Shown here: positions 16,661-27,351 of the stretch, one piece after another
Position numbering within the stretch: the first letter of the stretch is position 1
Layout of the letters: every line of letters starts with the position of its first letter
NCBI RefSeq assembly: GCF_003234175.2
Contig: NZ_CP126257.1
Coordinates: forward strand, 2,480,001 to 2,544,000
Length of the DNA stretch: 64,000 nt
DNA from: Curtobacterium sp. MCSS17_007
GTDB lineage: Bacteria; Actinomycetota; Actinomycetes; Actinomycetales; Microbacteriaceae
Reading direction: 5' to 3'
Position numbers and translations under genes: made by a program
Notes under the pieces: model-generated
What the model was told of the DNA's origin: nothing
The model's database searches: none
The model's input: only the letters and a program-made list of their open reading frames with translations

Positions 16661-17710
16661 TCAGGCCGAGCGGCGCACCACGAGTTCGGGCAGCAGCAGC
16701 GTCTCGTCGCGCGGCTCCCCCTCGACCAGGGCGCGCACGGCCTCGAGCACGCGCTGCCCCATCGCCATGAAGTCCTGCCGCACGGTGGTGAGCGGCGGGG
16801 TGAAGTGCGCCGCCTCGGGGATGTCGTCGAACCCCACGACCGCGATGTCGTCCGGTACCCGCAGCCCCTCCTCCGCGAAGGCGTGCAGCACCCCGAGCGC
16901 CATCTGGTCGTTCCCGGCGAAGACCGCGTCGACCGCGTGTACGTCGATCGACCGGGCCGCCGCGTACCCGCTCGCCGGCGTCCAGTCACCGTCGAGCACC
17001 ACGGGATCGAGCCCGGCGTCGCGCATGATCCGCGCGTACGTCTCGCGGCGCACCTCGGACTCCTGCGACACGGCGGGTCCCGCGATGTGCACGATCCGAC
17101 GGTGTCCGCGCGCGAACAGGTGCTCCATCACGAGCGTCGTACCGGCTGCCTGGTCGATCGCCACCGCAGCGACGCTCCGGGCGGACGGGGTCCGGACGGC
17201 GTCCCGCTGCACGGCGTTCGCGACGACCACGGGCACGGTGACCGGCACCGTCAGCGATGCCAGGGCGTCGAGCACCCGGTTGTCCGCGGCGACCAGGACG
17301 ATGGCGGCGACGTCCTGCGCGAGCAGGGTCGTGAGCGCACCGGACAGGTCGACCGGTCGGGGGTCGTCGGGCAGCGTCGAGAGCAGCACGTGGTACCCGG
17401 CGGACCGGGCTGCCCGCTCGAAGCCCACCGCCGTGCTCGACGGTCCGTAGAGCGCATCGCCGGCGGTGATGATGCCGAGCGCGCGGCTCCGGCCGCCGGC
17501 GAGCGCCCGGGCCGCGGCACGCGGGCGGTACCCGAGCTCCGCGACGGCATCGGTCACCTGCGAGCGGTAGGCCTCGCGGACGGTCGGGTCGCCGTTGATC
17601 ACGCGGGAGACGGTCTGGTGGGAGACCCCGGCGCGCTCGGCGACGTCGAAGATCGTCGGGGCCTTCCGGCGTCTGCCGCCGGGGCCTCCGAGCGCGGTCG
17701 TGGTCGTCAC
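16661..17710 (-). CDS. LacI-family repressor, probable arabinose-regulon regulator
   Basis: The 349-residue protein has a classic LacI HTH (TIFDVAERAGVSHQTVSRVINGDPTVREAYRSQVTDAVAELGYRPRAAARAL, about residues 19-69) and a sugar-sensor domain ending FAGNDQMALGVLHAFAEEGLRVPDDIAVVGFDD. The start codon is GTG, with no strong ribosome site. It is divergent from the ChvE-type transporter operon, whose promoter carries the GTGAGCGCTCAC operator, so it is my first candidate for the regulator of all five such sites. The link is by position only. Confidence 0.9.
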   Translation of the reverse strand: MTTTTALGGPGGRRRKAPTIFDVAERAGVSHQTVSRVINGDPTVREAYRSQVTDAVAELGYRPRAAARALAGGRSRALGIITAGDALYGPSSTAVGFERAARSAGYHVLLSTLPDDPRPVDLSGALTTLLAQDVAAIVLVAADNRVLDALASLTVPVTVPVVVANAVQRDAVRTPSARSVAAVAIDQAAGTTLVMEHLFARGHRRIVHIAGPAVSQESEVRRETYARIMRDAGLDPVVLDGDWTPASGYAAARSIDVHAVDAVFAGNDQMALGVLHAFAEEGLRVPDDIAVVGFDDIPEAAHFTPPLTTVRQDFMAMGQRVLEAVRALVEGEPRDETLLLPELVVRRSA

Positions 17711-17771
17711 GTCGCCGAGCGTACCGCCCGGGCCGCGCGACGAGGGAAGATCCCGAAACGGTCACGACGAG

Positions 17772-17800
17772 TTGACACCCCGGTACGGAACCCTCAGTAT
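17772..17800 (+). promoter_or_regulatory. Promoter of the ChvE-type sugar transporter operon
   Basis: A consensus -35 TTGACA (17772-17777) and a -10 CAGTAT (17795-17800) are separated by 17 bp. This is the strongest promoter-like sequence in the window, and the operator begins at the next base. Confidence 0.8.
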
Positions 17801-17812
17801 GTGAGCGCTCAC
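17801..17812. promoter_or_regulatory. LacI-type operator of the ChvE-type transporter operon
   Basis: This is a perfect GTGAGCGCTCAC palindrome that covers the expected start of transcription, directly after the -10 hexamer. It is identical to the araB and GH51-region operators. Confidence 0.88.
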
Positions 17813-17891
17813 ACGAGCGAATCCCACGGGGCACAGCAGCCCCAGCACCCGAGCGCGTCGAGGACGACGCGAGAGGAACAGAGGTACTTCG

Positions 17892-19028
17892 ATGATGAAG
17901 CGCAGGATCATCGCGGGGGTCGCGGCCCTCGGCATCGCGTTCTCCCTGGCAGCTTGCTCGGCCGGCGGCCGTGCATCCACCGAGGGCGGCAGCGGCGACA
18001 CCGCGAACGGCAACAAGGGCGCCCTCGTCGGCGTCGCGATGCCGACCAAGGTCTCCGAGCGGTGGATCAAGGACGGCAACGCCGTCAAGAGCGACCTCGA
18101 GAAGGCCGGCTACAAGGTCGACCTCGAGTACGGCGACAACAAGGTCCAGCAGCAGGCCCAGCAGGTCAGCAACATGATCACCAAGGGCGCGAAGGTCCTG
18201 ATCATCGCGTCGATCGACGGTGGCGCGCTCTCCGACCAGCTCGACGCCGCCGCCAAGGCCGGCATCAAGGTGATCTCCTACGACCGCCTGCTCACGGGCA
18301 ACGAGAACGTCGACTACTACGTGTCGTTCGACAACTACAAGGTCGGCGTCGACCAGGCCACCTCGCTGCTCACGGGCCTCGGCGTGCTGGACGACAAGGG
18401 CGAGAAGACCGGCGAGAAGGGCCCCTTCAACATCGAGGTCTTCGCCGGCTCGCTCGACGACAACAACGCGGGCTTCTTCTTCAACGGCGCGATGGACACC
18501 CTCAAGCCGTACCTCGAGGACGGCACCCTGACGATCGGCTCCGGCCAGGACAAGATCTCGCAGGCCGCCACGCAGCAGTGGGACCCGGCGACCGCCAAGG
18601 CCCGCATGCAGAACCTCGTCGCGTCGACGTACTCCGGCGGCACGAAACTCGACGGCGTGCTCTCGCCCTACGACGGCATGTCGATCGGCATCATCTCGGC
18701 CCTGCAGGGCGCCGGCTACGGCTCGGGTGACCGTCCGCTCCCGGTCGTCACCGGTCAGGACGCCGAGGCGGCGTCGGTCAAGTCGATCATCGCCGGCCAG
18801 CAGTACTCCACCATCTACAAGGACACGCGCAAGCTCGCCAAGCAGTCCGTGACGATGGCCGAGGACCTGCTCTCCGGCAAGGAGCCCGAGGTCAACGACA
18901 CCAAGAGCTACGACAACAAGGTCAAGGTCGTCCCGACCTACCTGTTCCAGCCCACGGTGGTGACGAAGGACAACTACAAGGAGGTCCTCGTCGACAGCGG
19001 CTACTACACCGAGGCCGACCTCAAGTAG
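17892..19028 (+). CDS. chvE: Sugar-binding lipoprotein, ChvE type
   Basis: The 378-residue protein is a monosaccharide-binding protein of the ChvE/XylF group that binds aldoses such as arabinose, xylose or galactose outside the cell. It has a lipoprotein signal with lipobox SLAAC (Cys22), then [25 protein letters not shown], typical of ChvE. AGAGG precedes the ATG at 17892; an alternative ATG follows at once at 17895. It is first in the operon with an MmsA-type ATPase and an MmsB-type permease. Control by the arabinose operator suggests arabinose as ligand. Confidence 0.9.
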   Translation: MMKRRIIAGVAALGIAFSLAACSAGGRASTEGGSGDTANGNKGALVGVAMPTKVSERWIKDGNAVKSDLEKAGYKVDLEYGDNKVQQQAQQVSNMITKGAKVLIIASIDGGALSDQLDAAAKAGIKVISYDRLLTGNENVDYYVSFDNYKVGVDQATSLLTGLGVLDDKGEKTGEKGPFNIEVFAGSLDDNNAGFFFNGAMDTLKPYLEDGTLTIGSGQDKISQAATQQWDPATAKARMQNLVASTYSGGTKLDGVLSPYDGMSIGIISALQGAGYGSGDRPLPVVTGQDAEAASVKSIIAGQQYSTIYKDTRKLAKQSVTMAEDLLSGKEPEVNDTKSYDNKVKVVPTYLFQPTVVTKDNYKEVLVDSGYYTEADLK

Positions 19029-19090
19029 GTCCCTCGACCCGCGGCCGGCGCACGTCGGCCCCGGGAGCGACTCGGTCGCAACCACCCACA

Positions 19091-19132
19091 GGACTGGAGG
19101 CGCGGTGCACCCCCGCACCGCGCCTCCCGTCC
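19091..19132 (+). terminator. Family A inverted repeat between the SBP and ATPase genes
   Basis: The arms 19091-19108 and 19115-19132 pair over 18 bp with one mismatch and a 6-base loop. It sits inside the operon, 62 bp after the lipoprotein stop. A partial terminator or RNA-stabilising stem here would keep binding-protein mRNA in excess over ATPase and permease mRNA. Confidence 0.65.
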
Positions 19133-19176
19133 GTCTCCACCCGCGCGCACGCGCGGACGACGGAAAGGCGGTCCAC

Positions 19177-20713
<1,537 letters not shown>

Positions 20714-20727
<14 letters not shown>

Positions 20728-21895
20728 GTCCGCCGTCGGCTACCTCACCGGGCAGCTCCGACAGATCGGCCTGTTCATCGCGCTGATCGTCATCGTCATC
20801 TTCTTCCAGGTGGCGACGAACGGCATCACCCTGGCCCCGATCAACGTCTCGAACCTGATCGTCCAGAACAGCTACATCCTCATCCTCGCCATCGGCATGG
20901 TGATGGTCATCATCGCCGGCCACATCGACCTGTCCGTCGGGTCGGTCGTCGCCTTCAGCGGTGCGATGGCCGGCGTGATGATCACGCAGTGGGGCCTCCC
21001 CTGGCCCGTCGCGGCGCTCCTCTGCCTCGTCGTCGGCGCCCTCGTCGGTGCATGGCAGGGCTTCTGGATCGCGTACTTCGGCATCCCGGCGTTCATCGTG
21101 ACGCTCGCCGGCATGCTCGCGTTCCGCGGTGCCACCCAGATCGTGCTGCAGAACCAGCAGATCTCGCCGTTCCCCGAGGGCTTCCGCTCGCTCGGTTCCG
21201 GCTTCCTGCCGTCGTTCGGCACCACGGGCTACGAGCCGCTCACGATGATCCTCGGCATCGCGGCCGCCGCCGTCATGGTGATCGCCGCGTTCCGTGGCCG
21301 CCTCACCCGTCGCAAGTACCAGCTCGAGAGCGAGCCGTTCGCCTGGTTCATCGTGAAGACGGCCTTCGGCGCCGCACTCGTGATCTACGTCGCACTGCTG
21401 CTCGCGAGCTACAACGGCACCCCGATCGTGCTCGTCGTGCTCGGTCTGCTCGTGGTCGTCTACTCGGTGGTCATGCGCAGCTCGGTGTTCGGTCGTCATG
21501 TCTACGCGATCGGCGGCAACGCGCTCGCCGCGCAGCTGTCCGGCGTCAAGACGAAGCGCGTCACCTTCCTGCTCTTCGTGAACATGGGCGTCATCGCGGC
21601 CCTGGCGGGCGTGGTCTTCACCGGCCAGCTCAACCTGGCCGCTCCGGGTGCCGGCAACGGCTTCGAGCTCGACGCCATCGCGGCCGTGTTCATCGGTGGC
21701 GCTGCCGTCACCGGCGGCATCGGCACGGTGCCGGGAGCGATCGTCGGTGGTCTCATCATCGGCATCCTGAACAACGGCATGTCGATCCTCGGTGTCGGCA
21801 CGGAGTTCCAGTCGCTCATCAAGGGCCTGGTGCTGCTCGCCGCCGTCGCGTTCGACGTGTTCAACAAGCGTCGGGCTGCGTCCGCGCGCAAGTAG
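20714..21895 (+). CDS. mmsB: Sugar ABC transporter permease (MmsB/GguB/XylH type)
   Basis: The 393-residue polytopic membrane protein is of the CUT2 permease family: [20 protein letters not shown] near residue 75, [13 protein letters not shown], and [29 protein letters not shown] near residue 260. About ten hydrophobic helices form the channel for the sugar. Its ATG lies within the end of the ATPase gene, so translation is coupled. A 51-bp palindrome follows the stop. Confidence 0.93.
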
Positions 21896-21943
21896 AGACC
21901 GCCCGCGGTCACTCCCGAGCTGCGCGCGCTGCGCGAGTACTCC

Positions 21944-21994
21944 GCGAAAGCGACAGACCTCCACGGAAGTTCCGTGGAGGTCTGTCGCTTTCGC
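21944..21994. terminator. 51-bp perfect palindrome between convergent genes
   Basis: Two exact 25-bp arms (21944-21968 and 21970-21994) flank a single central base. It lies between the stop codons of the permease (21895) and the oppositely oriented GH13 gene (22013), so it would work as a terminator on both strands. Unlike the GC-only hairpins elsewhere, the stem base is GCGAAAGCGA on one strand and ends in TCGCTTTCGC on the other. Confidence 0.75.
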
Positions 21995-22012
21995 AGACTG
22001 GTCTGGGCGGGC

Positions 22013-23350
22013 TCAGGCGGTCAGGACGGCCCAGCCCGCGGCCGGGAGGCGCAGGGTCCCGTCACCCAGGTCGCCCCCGCCCGCCTCGACCCGCGTCGCG
22101 TCGGCGGCGGGCACCTCGACCGGGTCGTCCGCAAGGTTCAGAGCGGTCACCACCGCCGCGTCCGCGGTCGCCGTCCGCAGCACGACCGCGGTGTTGGTCA
22201 GGTGCACGACGTCGGTGTGCGCGCGGTGCAGCCACGGGTTCCGCCGGCGCAGGGCGACGAGCGCCTCGACCGCGTGGGTCAGCTCGGTGGGCTCGGGTGG
22301 CGTCCCCGGCAGCTCCGGCCGGACGGCGTCGTCGCCGCCCTCGCGCTCCTCCTTCACCCCGGTCCAGCCGTACTCGTCGCCTGCGTAGAGCACGGGCGTG
22401 CCCGCGACGGTGAACAACACCGCCGCCGCGTGCCCGGCGAACCGCTCCCCCACGGCGCTGGCGATCCGGGTGACGTCGTGGTTGCCGACGAACGTCGTGG
22501 GCACGAACGTGGCGAGCAGGGCGTCGTGGCGCTCGACCGCGTGCGCGAGCTCGAAGCAGTTCCGGTCGGCGATCCCGTGCCACACCGCCTGCCAGAGCTC
22601 GTACTGCGTGGTCGAGTCCATCGTGGACTCCCGCACGATCGCGGCCGCGTCGCCGTGGATCACCTCGCCGCTGAACCAGGCATCCGGGAAGCGCTCGCGC
22701 ACCCGTGGCAGCACCCGCGCCCAGAACGACGGGGGCACCGCGTAGGCCGCGTCGAGCCGCCACCCGTCGATCCCGCGGTCGAGCCAGTACGTCATCACCT
22801 CGACCACCAGGTCCTCCGCTGCCCGACCGTCGTGGTCGAGGGCGACGAGGATGTCGTGCCCCTCGAAGTCGCGCACCGGCACGGCGTCACCGGCCCGCCA
22901 CCCCGACCGCTCGACCGCGAACAGCTCGGCAGTCGGTGCGTCCGGACCCTGCTCTGCGAGTGCCCGGAACGCCGGGTGCTCGCGTCCGACGTGGTTGAAG
23001 ACGCCGTCGAGCACCACACGGACGCCACGCTCGTGCGCGGCGGCGACGAGCGCGTCGAGGTCGGACTCGTCGCCGAGCCGCGGGTCGACCCGGAAGTGGT
23101 CGACGGTGTCGTAGCCGTGCGTCGAGCTCGCGAACACCGGGCCGAGCAGCAGTCCGTTCAGGCCGAGGTCGACGACGTGGTCGAGCCACGGCACGAGCCG
23201 CCCGAGGCGGTGCTCGACCGGCCGTTCGTCGACAGGAGCCGCCGGGCGGACGTCGGCACCGACCGCACCGAGCGGGTACACGTGCCATAACATCGCGTGC
23301 TCGACCCAGGCGGGCTCGTCAGGACGGGGTGCGTTCGGCTCCGGGTTCAC
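22013..23350 (-). CDS. Alpha-amylase-family glycoside hydrolase, GH13
   Basis: The 445-residue protein has the GH13 barrel motifs in order: VVLDGVFNHVG, GWRLDAAYAVP (nucleophile Asp200), FSGEVIHGD (acid Glu229) and FVGNHDVTR (Asp292). It lacks a signal peptide and is short, so it probably acts on oligosaccharides in the cytoplasm; the exact alpha-glucoside or trehalose-type specificity cannot be read. I chose the GTG at 23350 because a long upstream extension would overlap the opposite-strand DUF gene. A CAGCAT box 7 bases upstream suggests a leaderless start. It converges on the sugar permease gene. Confidence 0.85.
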   Translation of the reverse strand: MNPEPNAPRPDEPAWVEHAMLWHVYPLGAVGADVRPAAPVDERPVEHRLGRLVPWLDHVVDLGLNGLLLGPVFASSTHGYDTVDHFRVDPRLGDESDLDALVAAAHERGVRVVLDGVFNHVGREHPAFRALAEQGPDAPTAELFAVERSGWRAGDAVPVRDFEGHDILVALDHDGRAAEDLVVEVMTYWLDRGIDGWRLDAAYAVPPSFWARVLPRVRERFPDAWFSGEVIHGDAAAIVRESTMDSTTQYELWQAVWHGIADRNCFELAHAVERHDALLATFVPTTFVGNHDVTRIASAVGERFAGHAAAVLFTVAGTPVLYAGDEYGWTGVKEEREGGDDAVRPELPGTPPEPTELTHAVEALVALRRRNPWLHRAHTDVVHLTNTAVVLRTATADAAVVTALNLADDPVEVPAADATRVEAGGGDLGDGTLRLPAAGWAVLTA

Positions 23351-23408
23351 CGCTCCGATGCTGCCAGCCGTGCCTGGGCTGTGCGCGGGAGCGGACAGCG
23401 GGACCAGG

Positions 23409-23816
23409 ATGGACGGCATGGGACGAGCGATCAGGACCGCGGCGGACGCCTCGGCGTCGGAGGCCGCACACGCCGAGCGGACCTGCGCGTCCTGCGGCCG
23501 GCGGATGCCGTCGTCCGCGTCCCCCGACGCGAAGTGGTGCTCGGCCGCCTGCCGGAAGCACGGTGTCGACGACCTCGACCACGCCCTCGAGCAGCGGATC
23601 GACGAGCTGCTGGCCGCCCGCGCGCGGACGTCGAGCATCTGCCCGTCGGAGGTCGCCCGCTCCCTCGAGCCCGACGACTGGCGACCGCTCATGGAACCGG
23701 CTCGACGTGCAGCGCGTCGCATGGTGGCCCGGGGCGAGGTGGAGATCACCCAGCACGGCAGCGTCGTCGACCCGTCGACCGCGAAGGGCCCGATCCGGAT
23801 CCGACGCCCCCGGTAG
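23409..23816 (+). CDS. DUF2256 and DUF3253 domain protein
   Basis: The 135-residue protein joins a short zinc-knuckle-like module (ERTCASCGRRMPSSASPDAKWCSAACRKHG, Cys pairs about residues 24-27 and 41-45) to a small winged-helix-like DUF3253 module (about residues 65-130; CPSEVARSLEPDDWRPLMEPARRAARRMVARGEVEITQHG). The two domains are often found together; function is unknown. The start could be the ATG at 23418 instead. It stands alone, divergent from the GH13 gene. Confidence 0.8.
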   Translation: MDGMGRAIRTAADASASEAAHAERTCASCGRRMPSSASPDAKWCSAACRKHGVDDLDHALEQRIDELLAARARTSSICPSEVARSLEPDDWRPLMEPARRAARRMVARGEVEITQHGSVVDPSTAKGPIRIRRPR

Positions 23817-23852
23817 GGAACACCTGTCGCCCGTGGACGTTGCACCACCACG

Positions 23853-24947
23853 ATGACGAACACGACCGAACCGACCCCCGCCCGTCCCGGAGCCCTCGTC
23901 GTGGGTGCCAGCGGCATCACCGGCTCCGCCCTCGTCGACCACCTGCTCGCACTCGGGTGGGACGTGACCGCGCTCTCCCGGCGTCCGCTCGCTCGCGACG
24001 GTGTCCGCACGGTCGCTGCAGACCTCCGTGATCCGGACTCCCTGACGTCGGCCATCGCGGACGAGCGGCCGACGCACGTGTTCTTCACCGCCTGGCAGCG
24101 ACAGGACACCGAGGCCGAGAACATCCGCGTGAACGGCGGCATGGTCCGTGACCTGCTCGCCGCGTTGGCACACGCGCCGCTCGCCCACGTCGCGCTCGTG
24201 ACCGGGCTCAAGCACTACCTCGGCCCGTTCGAGGCGTACGCAGCGGGCGAGATGCCGGACACGCCCTTCCACGAGGAGGAGCCACGCCTCGACACCCCGA
24301 ACTTCTACTACGCGCAGGAGGACGAGCTCTTCGCGGCCGCCGAGCGCCAGGGGTTCACGTGGTCGGTGCACCGCTCGCACACCGTCATCGGGTACGCCGT
24401 CGGCAACGCCATGAACATGGGCCTGACCATCGCCGTGCAGGCCACGCTCGCGAAGGAGCTCGGCCTGGACTTCGTGTTCCCCGGCAGCGAGGCGCAGTGG
24501 AACGGGCTCACCGACATGACCGACGCCGGCATCCTCGCCGAGCACATGGTCTGGGCAGCCACCAGCCCCGAGGGCGCCGACGAGCCGTTCAACGTGGTGA
24601 ACGGCGACGTCTTCCGGTGGCGGTGGATGTGGCCGCGGCTCGCCGCGCACCTCGGTGTGGACCCGGCGCGGGTGGTCGGGTACCGGGACCGTCCTCGGCC
24701 GCTCGAGGAGCAGATGGCCCCGCACGAGGGGGCGTGGGCCGGCATCGCCGAGCGGTACGGCCTCGCCGAGTCCGACATCACGCGTCTGGCGTCGTGGTGG
24801 CACACCGACGCCGATCTCGGTCGGGCGATGGAGGTCGTCACCGACATGGGCAAGAGCCGCGAGGCGGGCTTCACCGCGTTCCGCCGCACCGAGCGGGCCT
24901 TCACGGACCTGTTCGACCGGTACCGCGCCGAACGTCTCGTCCCGTAG
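23853..24947 (+). CDS. SDR-type NAD(P)-dependent reductase of the PRISE (progesterone 5-beta-reductase-like) group
   Basis: The 364-residue Rossmann protein begins with the glycine motif VVGASGITGSALVDHL. It has the PRISE signature TGLKHYLGPF (catalytic Lys) and NFYYAQEDEL (catalytic Tyr) instead of the usual YxxxK. Relatives reduce activated C=C bonds with NADPH. The substrate here is unknown. A short hairpin follows the stop at 24950-24976. Confidence 0.85.
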   Translation: MTNTTEPTPARPGALVVGASGITGSALVDHLLALGWDVTALSRRPLARDGVRTVAADLRDPDSLTSAIADERPTHVFFTAWQRQDTEAENIRVNGGMVRDLLAALAHAPLAHVALVTGLKHYLGPFEAYAAGEMPDTPFHEEEPRLDTPNFYYAQEDELFAAAERQGFTWSVHRSHTVIGYAVGNAMNMGLTIAVQATLAKELGLDFVFPGSEAQWNGLTDMTDAGILAEHMVWAATSPEGADEPFNVVNGDVFRWRWMWPRLAAHLGVDPARVVGYRDRPRPLEEQMAPHEGAWAGIAERYGLAESDITRLASWWHTDADLGRAMEVVTDMGKSREAGFTAFRRTERAFTDLFDRYRAERLVP

Positions 24948-24949
24948 TC

Positions 24950-24976
24950 GTACCCCGCGCGACGCGGTCGGGGTAC
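24950..24976 (+). terminator. Hairpin after the PRISE-type reductase gene
   Basis: The arms gtaccccg (24950-24957) and cggggtac (24969-24976) are separated by 11 bases, three bases past the stop codon. There is no clear T-run, as is common for terminators in GC-rich Actinobacteria. Confidence 0.5.
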
Positions 24977-25077
24977 ATCAACCTCGGATCGAGCCGCGAA
25001 GCGCGGTGACGGCCCTGGTTGTCTCGGTGGCACAGACGCCGGGGGCCCTCGGCGGTTCCCGGAGGAAGGAAGACACC

Positions 25078-25254
25078 ATGTCGCTCGCAGACAAGGCCAA
25101 GGACGTCACGCAGAAGGTCGCCGGCAAGGTCGAGGAGGCCGTCGGCAAGAAGACCGACGACGCCGAGCTCACGCACCAGGGCCAGAAGGACCAGGTCATG
25201 GGCGAGGGTCGCCTCGACAAGGAGAAGGCCAAGGACGCGTTCGACGGCAAGTGA
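25078..25254 (+). CDS. CsbD-family stress protein
   Basis: This is a 58-residue hydrophilic Lys/Glu/Asp-rich protein (MSLADKAKDVTQKVAGKVEEAVGKKTDDAELTHQGQ). The middle segment (EEAVGKKTDDAELTHQGQKDQVMG) matches the CsbD motif. Members are general-stress proteins of unknown mechanism. The ATG at 25078 has a very strong GGAGGAAGGA ribosome site, which suggests high expression. A stable terminator hairpin follows. Confidence 0.92.
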   Translation: MSLADKAKDVTQKVAGKVEEAVGKKTDDAELTHQGQKDQVMGEGRLDKEKAKDAFDGK

Positions 25255-25270
25255 TCGTCGACCACCCCTG

Positions 25271-25299
25271 ACGCCCGCACCGCTCGTCGGTGCGGGCGT
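25271..25299 (+). terminator. Terminator of the csbD-like gene
   Basis: The 12-bp GC-rich arms acgcccgcaccg (25271-25282) and its exact complement (25288-25299) are separated by a 5-base loop, 16 bp past the stop. Confidence 0.75.
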
Positions 25300-25339
25300 T
25301 CGCCGTCCCCGGGGGTCGGCTCCGCCGACCGCGACCGGG

Positions 25340-26413
25340 TCAGAACGCGTAGCGGATGCGGCAGGACGGCAGGTGCTCGGCCACCAGCTCGCGGAACCGC
25401 TCGACGAGCTGCCCCTTCATCCCCGACCGGTAGCGCACGTTGACCGCGCCGTTCTGCGACACCTTCTGCTCCTGCAGGTCCGGGCGCCAGAGCAGGTCCT
25501 CGGCCTTCGGGTGCCAGCCGAGGTTGACCTCGTGCAGGGGCTGGTTGTGCGTGAGGAAGATGACCTCGGCCGCGAGCTGCGCCTTCGCCGCCGGGGACAG
25601 CACGTCGTCGACCTGACGCAGCAGCTCGGCCCAGTCGGACTCCCACGTCGGCGTGAGGATCACCGGCGAGAAGTTGAGGTGCACCTCGTACCCGGCGTCG
25701 ACGAAGTCGTTCACCGCTGCGACCCGCTCGGCGATCGGGCTCGTGCGGATGTCGGTCACCTTCGCCGTCTCGTGCGGCATGAGCGAGAAGCGGATGCGCG
25801 TGCGGCCCATCGGATCCCAGTCGAGCAGGTCGCGGTTGACGTACTTCGTCGCGAACGACGCCTTCGCGGTGGGCGTCATGCGGAACAGGTCGCAGAGGTC
25901 GCGCACGTTGTCGCTGATCATCGCGTCGACCGAGCAGTCGCTGTTCTCGCCGATGTCGTAGACCCAGGCATCCGGGTCGCACTGGTTCGGCTCGGTCTTC
26001 GGGCCCTGCTTCGCGATGTTCCTCGCCACGTGCTTCGTGATCTGCTCGATGTTCGCGAACACCGTCACCGGGTTCGAGTACCCCTTGCGTCGCGGCACGT
26101 AGCAGTAGGCGCACGCCATCGCGCAGCCGTTCGCGGTCGAGGGGGCGATGAAGTCGGCGGAACGCCCGTTCGGCCGGGTGACGAGCGACTTCTTGACGCC
26201 GAGCACGAGTGCCTCGGTCTTGATCCGGACCCAGCGCTGCACGTTGCGCTCGTCGCCGTGGACCTCGGGGATGTTCCAGTGGGACGCGACGGGCACGATC
26301 TCGGCGTCCGGCCAGCGCCCGAGGACCTCCTGCCCCCGCGGGAGCTCGAGGGCGGCGTCCTCGGCGTAGATGCGCCTGATGTCGAGCATGGGTCGCACGG
26401 GTGGTTCCGTCAT
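25340..26413 (-). CDS. Radical SAM protein of the spore photoproduct lyase-like family
   Basis: The 357-residue protein has the radical-SAM iron-sulfur triad CAMACAYCYVPRR (Cys-x3-Cys-x2-Cys, about residue 101) in a fold related to spore photoproduct lyase, with YCYV and HLNFSPVILTPTW blocks. Close relatives occur across non-sporulating Actinobacteria, where the substrate is unknown; DNA-lesion repair is only an analogy. I chose the ATG at 26413; MLDIRRIYAED at 26389 is the alternative. A TAGGCA box 7 bases before the ATG suggests a leaderless start. It is divergent from the small gene at 26459. Confidence 0.85.
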   Translation of the reverse strand: MTEPPVRPMLDIRRIYAEDAALELPRGQEVLGRWPDAEIVPVASHWNIPEVHGDERNVQRWVRIKTEALVLGVKKSLVTRPNGRSADFIAPSTANGCAMACAYCYVPRRKGYSNPVTVFANIEQITKHVARNIAKQGPKTEPNQCDPDAWVYDIGENSDCSVDAMISDNVRDLCDLFRMTPTAKASFATKYVNRDLLDWDPMGRTRIRFSLMPHETAKVTDIRTSPIAERVAAVNDFVDAGYEVHLNFSPVILTPTWESDWAELLRQVDDVLSPAAKAQLAAEVIFLTHNQPLHEVNLGWHPKAEDLLWRPDLQEQKVSQNGAVNVRYRSGMKGQLVERFRELVAEHLPSCRIRYAF

Positions 26414-26458
26414 CGACACCTGCCTACCGCCGACCACCGACGGTGCAGACTCGGGAGC

Positions 26459-26767
26459 ATGCCCGCCGAACCCGACGACCACTTCTTCGTCGTCGACGGC
26501 CGACGGTGGCGCCGCACCGACCCCGCGCTGCCCGAGGACGTCGCCGCTGCGCTGCGCTCGCACCTCGGCCGCGGGCGGAACGCGGTCAAGCAGGCGAAGC
26601 GGGCCGGTGACGAGGAGGCCCTCGCCGCCGCCCGACGCCGGAACGGCCTGGCGAAGCACGGGCTCGGCGAGCGGGGGCCCGAGTGGTGGACCCGCCCCGA
26701 GGCCCACCGCATCGCCGATGCCGAGCGTGCCCTGGCCGACCTCGACGCCCTCGACGAGACCTCGTGA
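26459..26767 (+). CDS. Small conserved actinobacterial protein of unknown function
   Basis: The 102-residue hydrophilic protein begins DDHFFVVDGRRWRRTDPALPEDVAAALRSHLGRGRNAVKQAKRAGD and ends in a helical segment with EWW and DAERALADLDAL. Close homologues are often auto-named biopolymer transporter Tol, without visible basis in the sequence. Its start is preceded by CAGACT 7 bases upstream (leaderless pattern). Its stop overlaps the GTG of the next gene (GTGA), so both form an operon. Confidence 0.75.
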   Translation: MPAEPDDHFFVVDGRRWRRTDPALPEDVAAALRSHLGRGRNAVKQAKRAGDEEALAAARRRNGLAKHGLGERGPEWWTRPEAHRIADAERALADLDALDETS

Positions 26768-27216
26768 CCCTCGTCCGCGCGCCTCGGTGGGAGCGCATCC
26801 TCACCGTCGTCGTGCTCGGGCCGCTCGTGATCTGCACGGGCATCGCACTCCTCAGCGTCGTGTTCATCCCTGGCTCGTCCGCGCGGGCAACCGTCGGGGC
26901 CCTCGGCGCACTCCTCGTCATCACGGGGAGCGTCCTGTCCGTCCGGGCATCACGCGTCGGTGTCCGTCTGTCCGACGACGAGCTGCGCTACGACGGGTTC
27001 CTGGTCTCGTGGCGGGCACCGCGGGACGGGATCACGACCGTGCTCGACGACGGTTCCGTCGAGTGGCGGGACGACCGCGGCGCCGGCCAGCGGCGACAGA
27101 TCTGGCTGCTGACCCAGGCGTGGGAGGACGACGGCACGAGGTTCGCTCAGCTCTGGCGCTGGCGACGCGAGGGCCTGCTCCGCGTCCGCGACTGGGCCGC
27201 CGCCCGCGCCGTCTGA
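26764..27216 (+). CDS. Small membrane protein with PH-like C-terminal part
   Basis: The 150-residue protein has two hydrophobic helices (about residues 11-32 and 40-57; ILTVVVLGPLVICTGIALLSVVF and TVGALGALLVITGSVLSV). A soluble C-terminal part follows (RVGVRLSDDELRYDGFLVSWRAPRDGITTV), which resembles bacterial PH-like domains. Function is unknown. It is translationally coupled to the upstream small gene and followed by two stacked hairpins. Confidence 0.7.
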   Translation: MTLVRAPRWERILTVVVLGPLVICTGIALLSVVFIPGSSARATVGALGALLVITGSVLSVRASRVGVRLSDDELRYDGFLVSWRAPRDGITTVLDDGSVEWRDDRGAGQRRQIWLLTQAWEDDGTRFAQLWRWRREGLLRVRDWAAARAV

Positions 27217-27218
27217 TC

Positions 27219-27244
27219 CTTCCCAGAACGCTTGCGCTGGGAAG
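27219..27244. terminator. Terminator-like hairpin
   Basis: The arms cttcccag (27219-27226) and ctgggaag (27237-27244) enclose a 10-base loop, directly after the membrane-protein stop. It abuts the much larger family B repeat. Confidence 0.5.
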
Positions 27245-27309
27245 TGGGAACGGGCGTACCTGATCGATCCACTTGATCAGGTACGCCCGTTCCCACCGGG
27301 TACGCCCGG
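27244..27309. repeat. Family B inverted repeat, copy 1
   Basis: The perfect 22-bp arms at 27244-27265 and 27275-27296 share the core GGGCGTACCTG and are separated by a 9-base loop. A third, unpaired right half-site (GGTACGCCCGG) follows at 27299-27309. It lies between the convergent membrane-protein and GH35 genes. Confidence 0.8.
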
Positions 27310-27351
27310 AAGCGCCAGCTGCCTGCGAGCGCGCGGGCACGGTGCCGCGCG

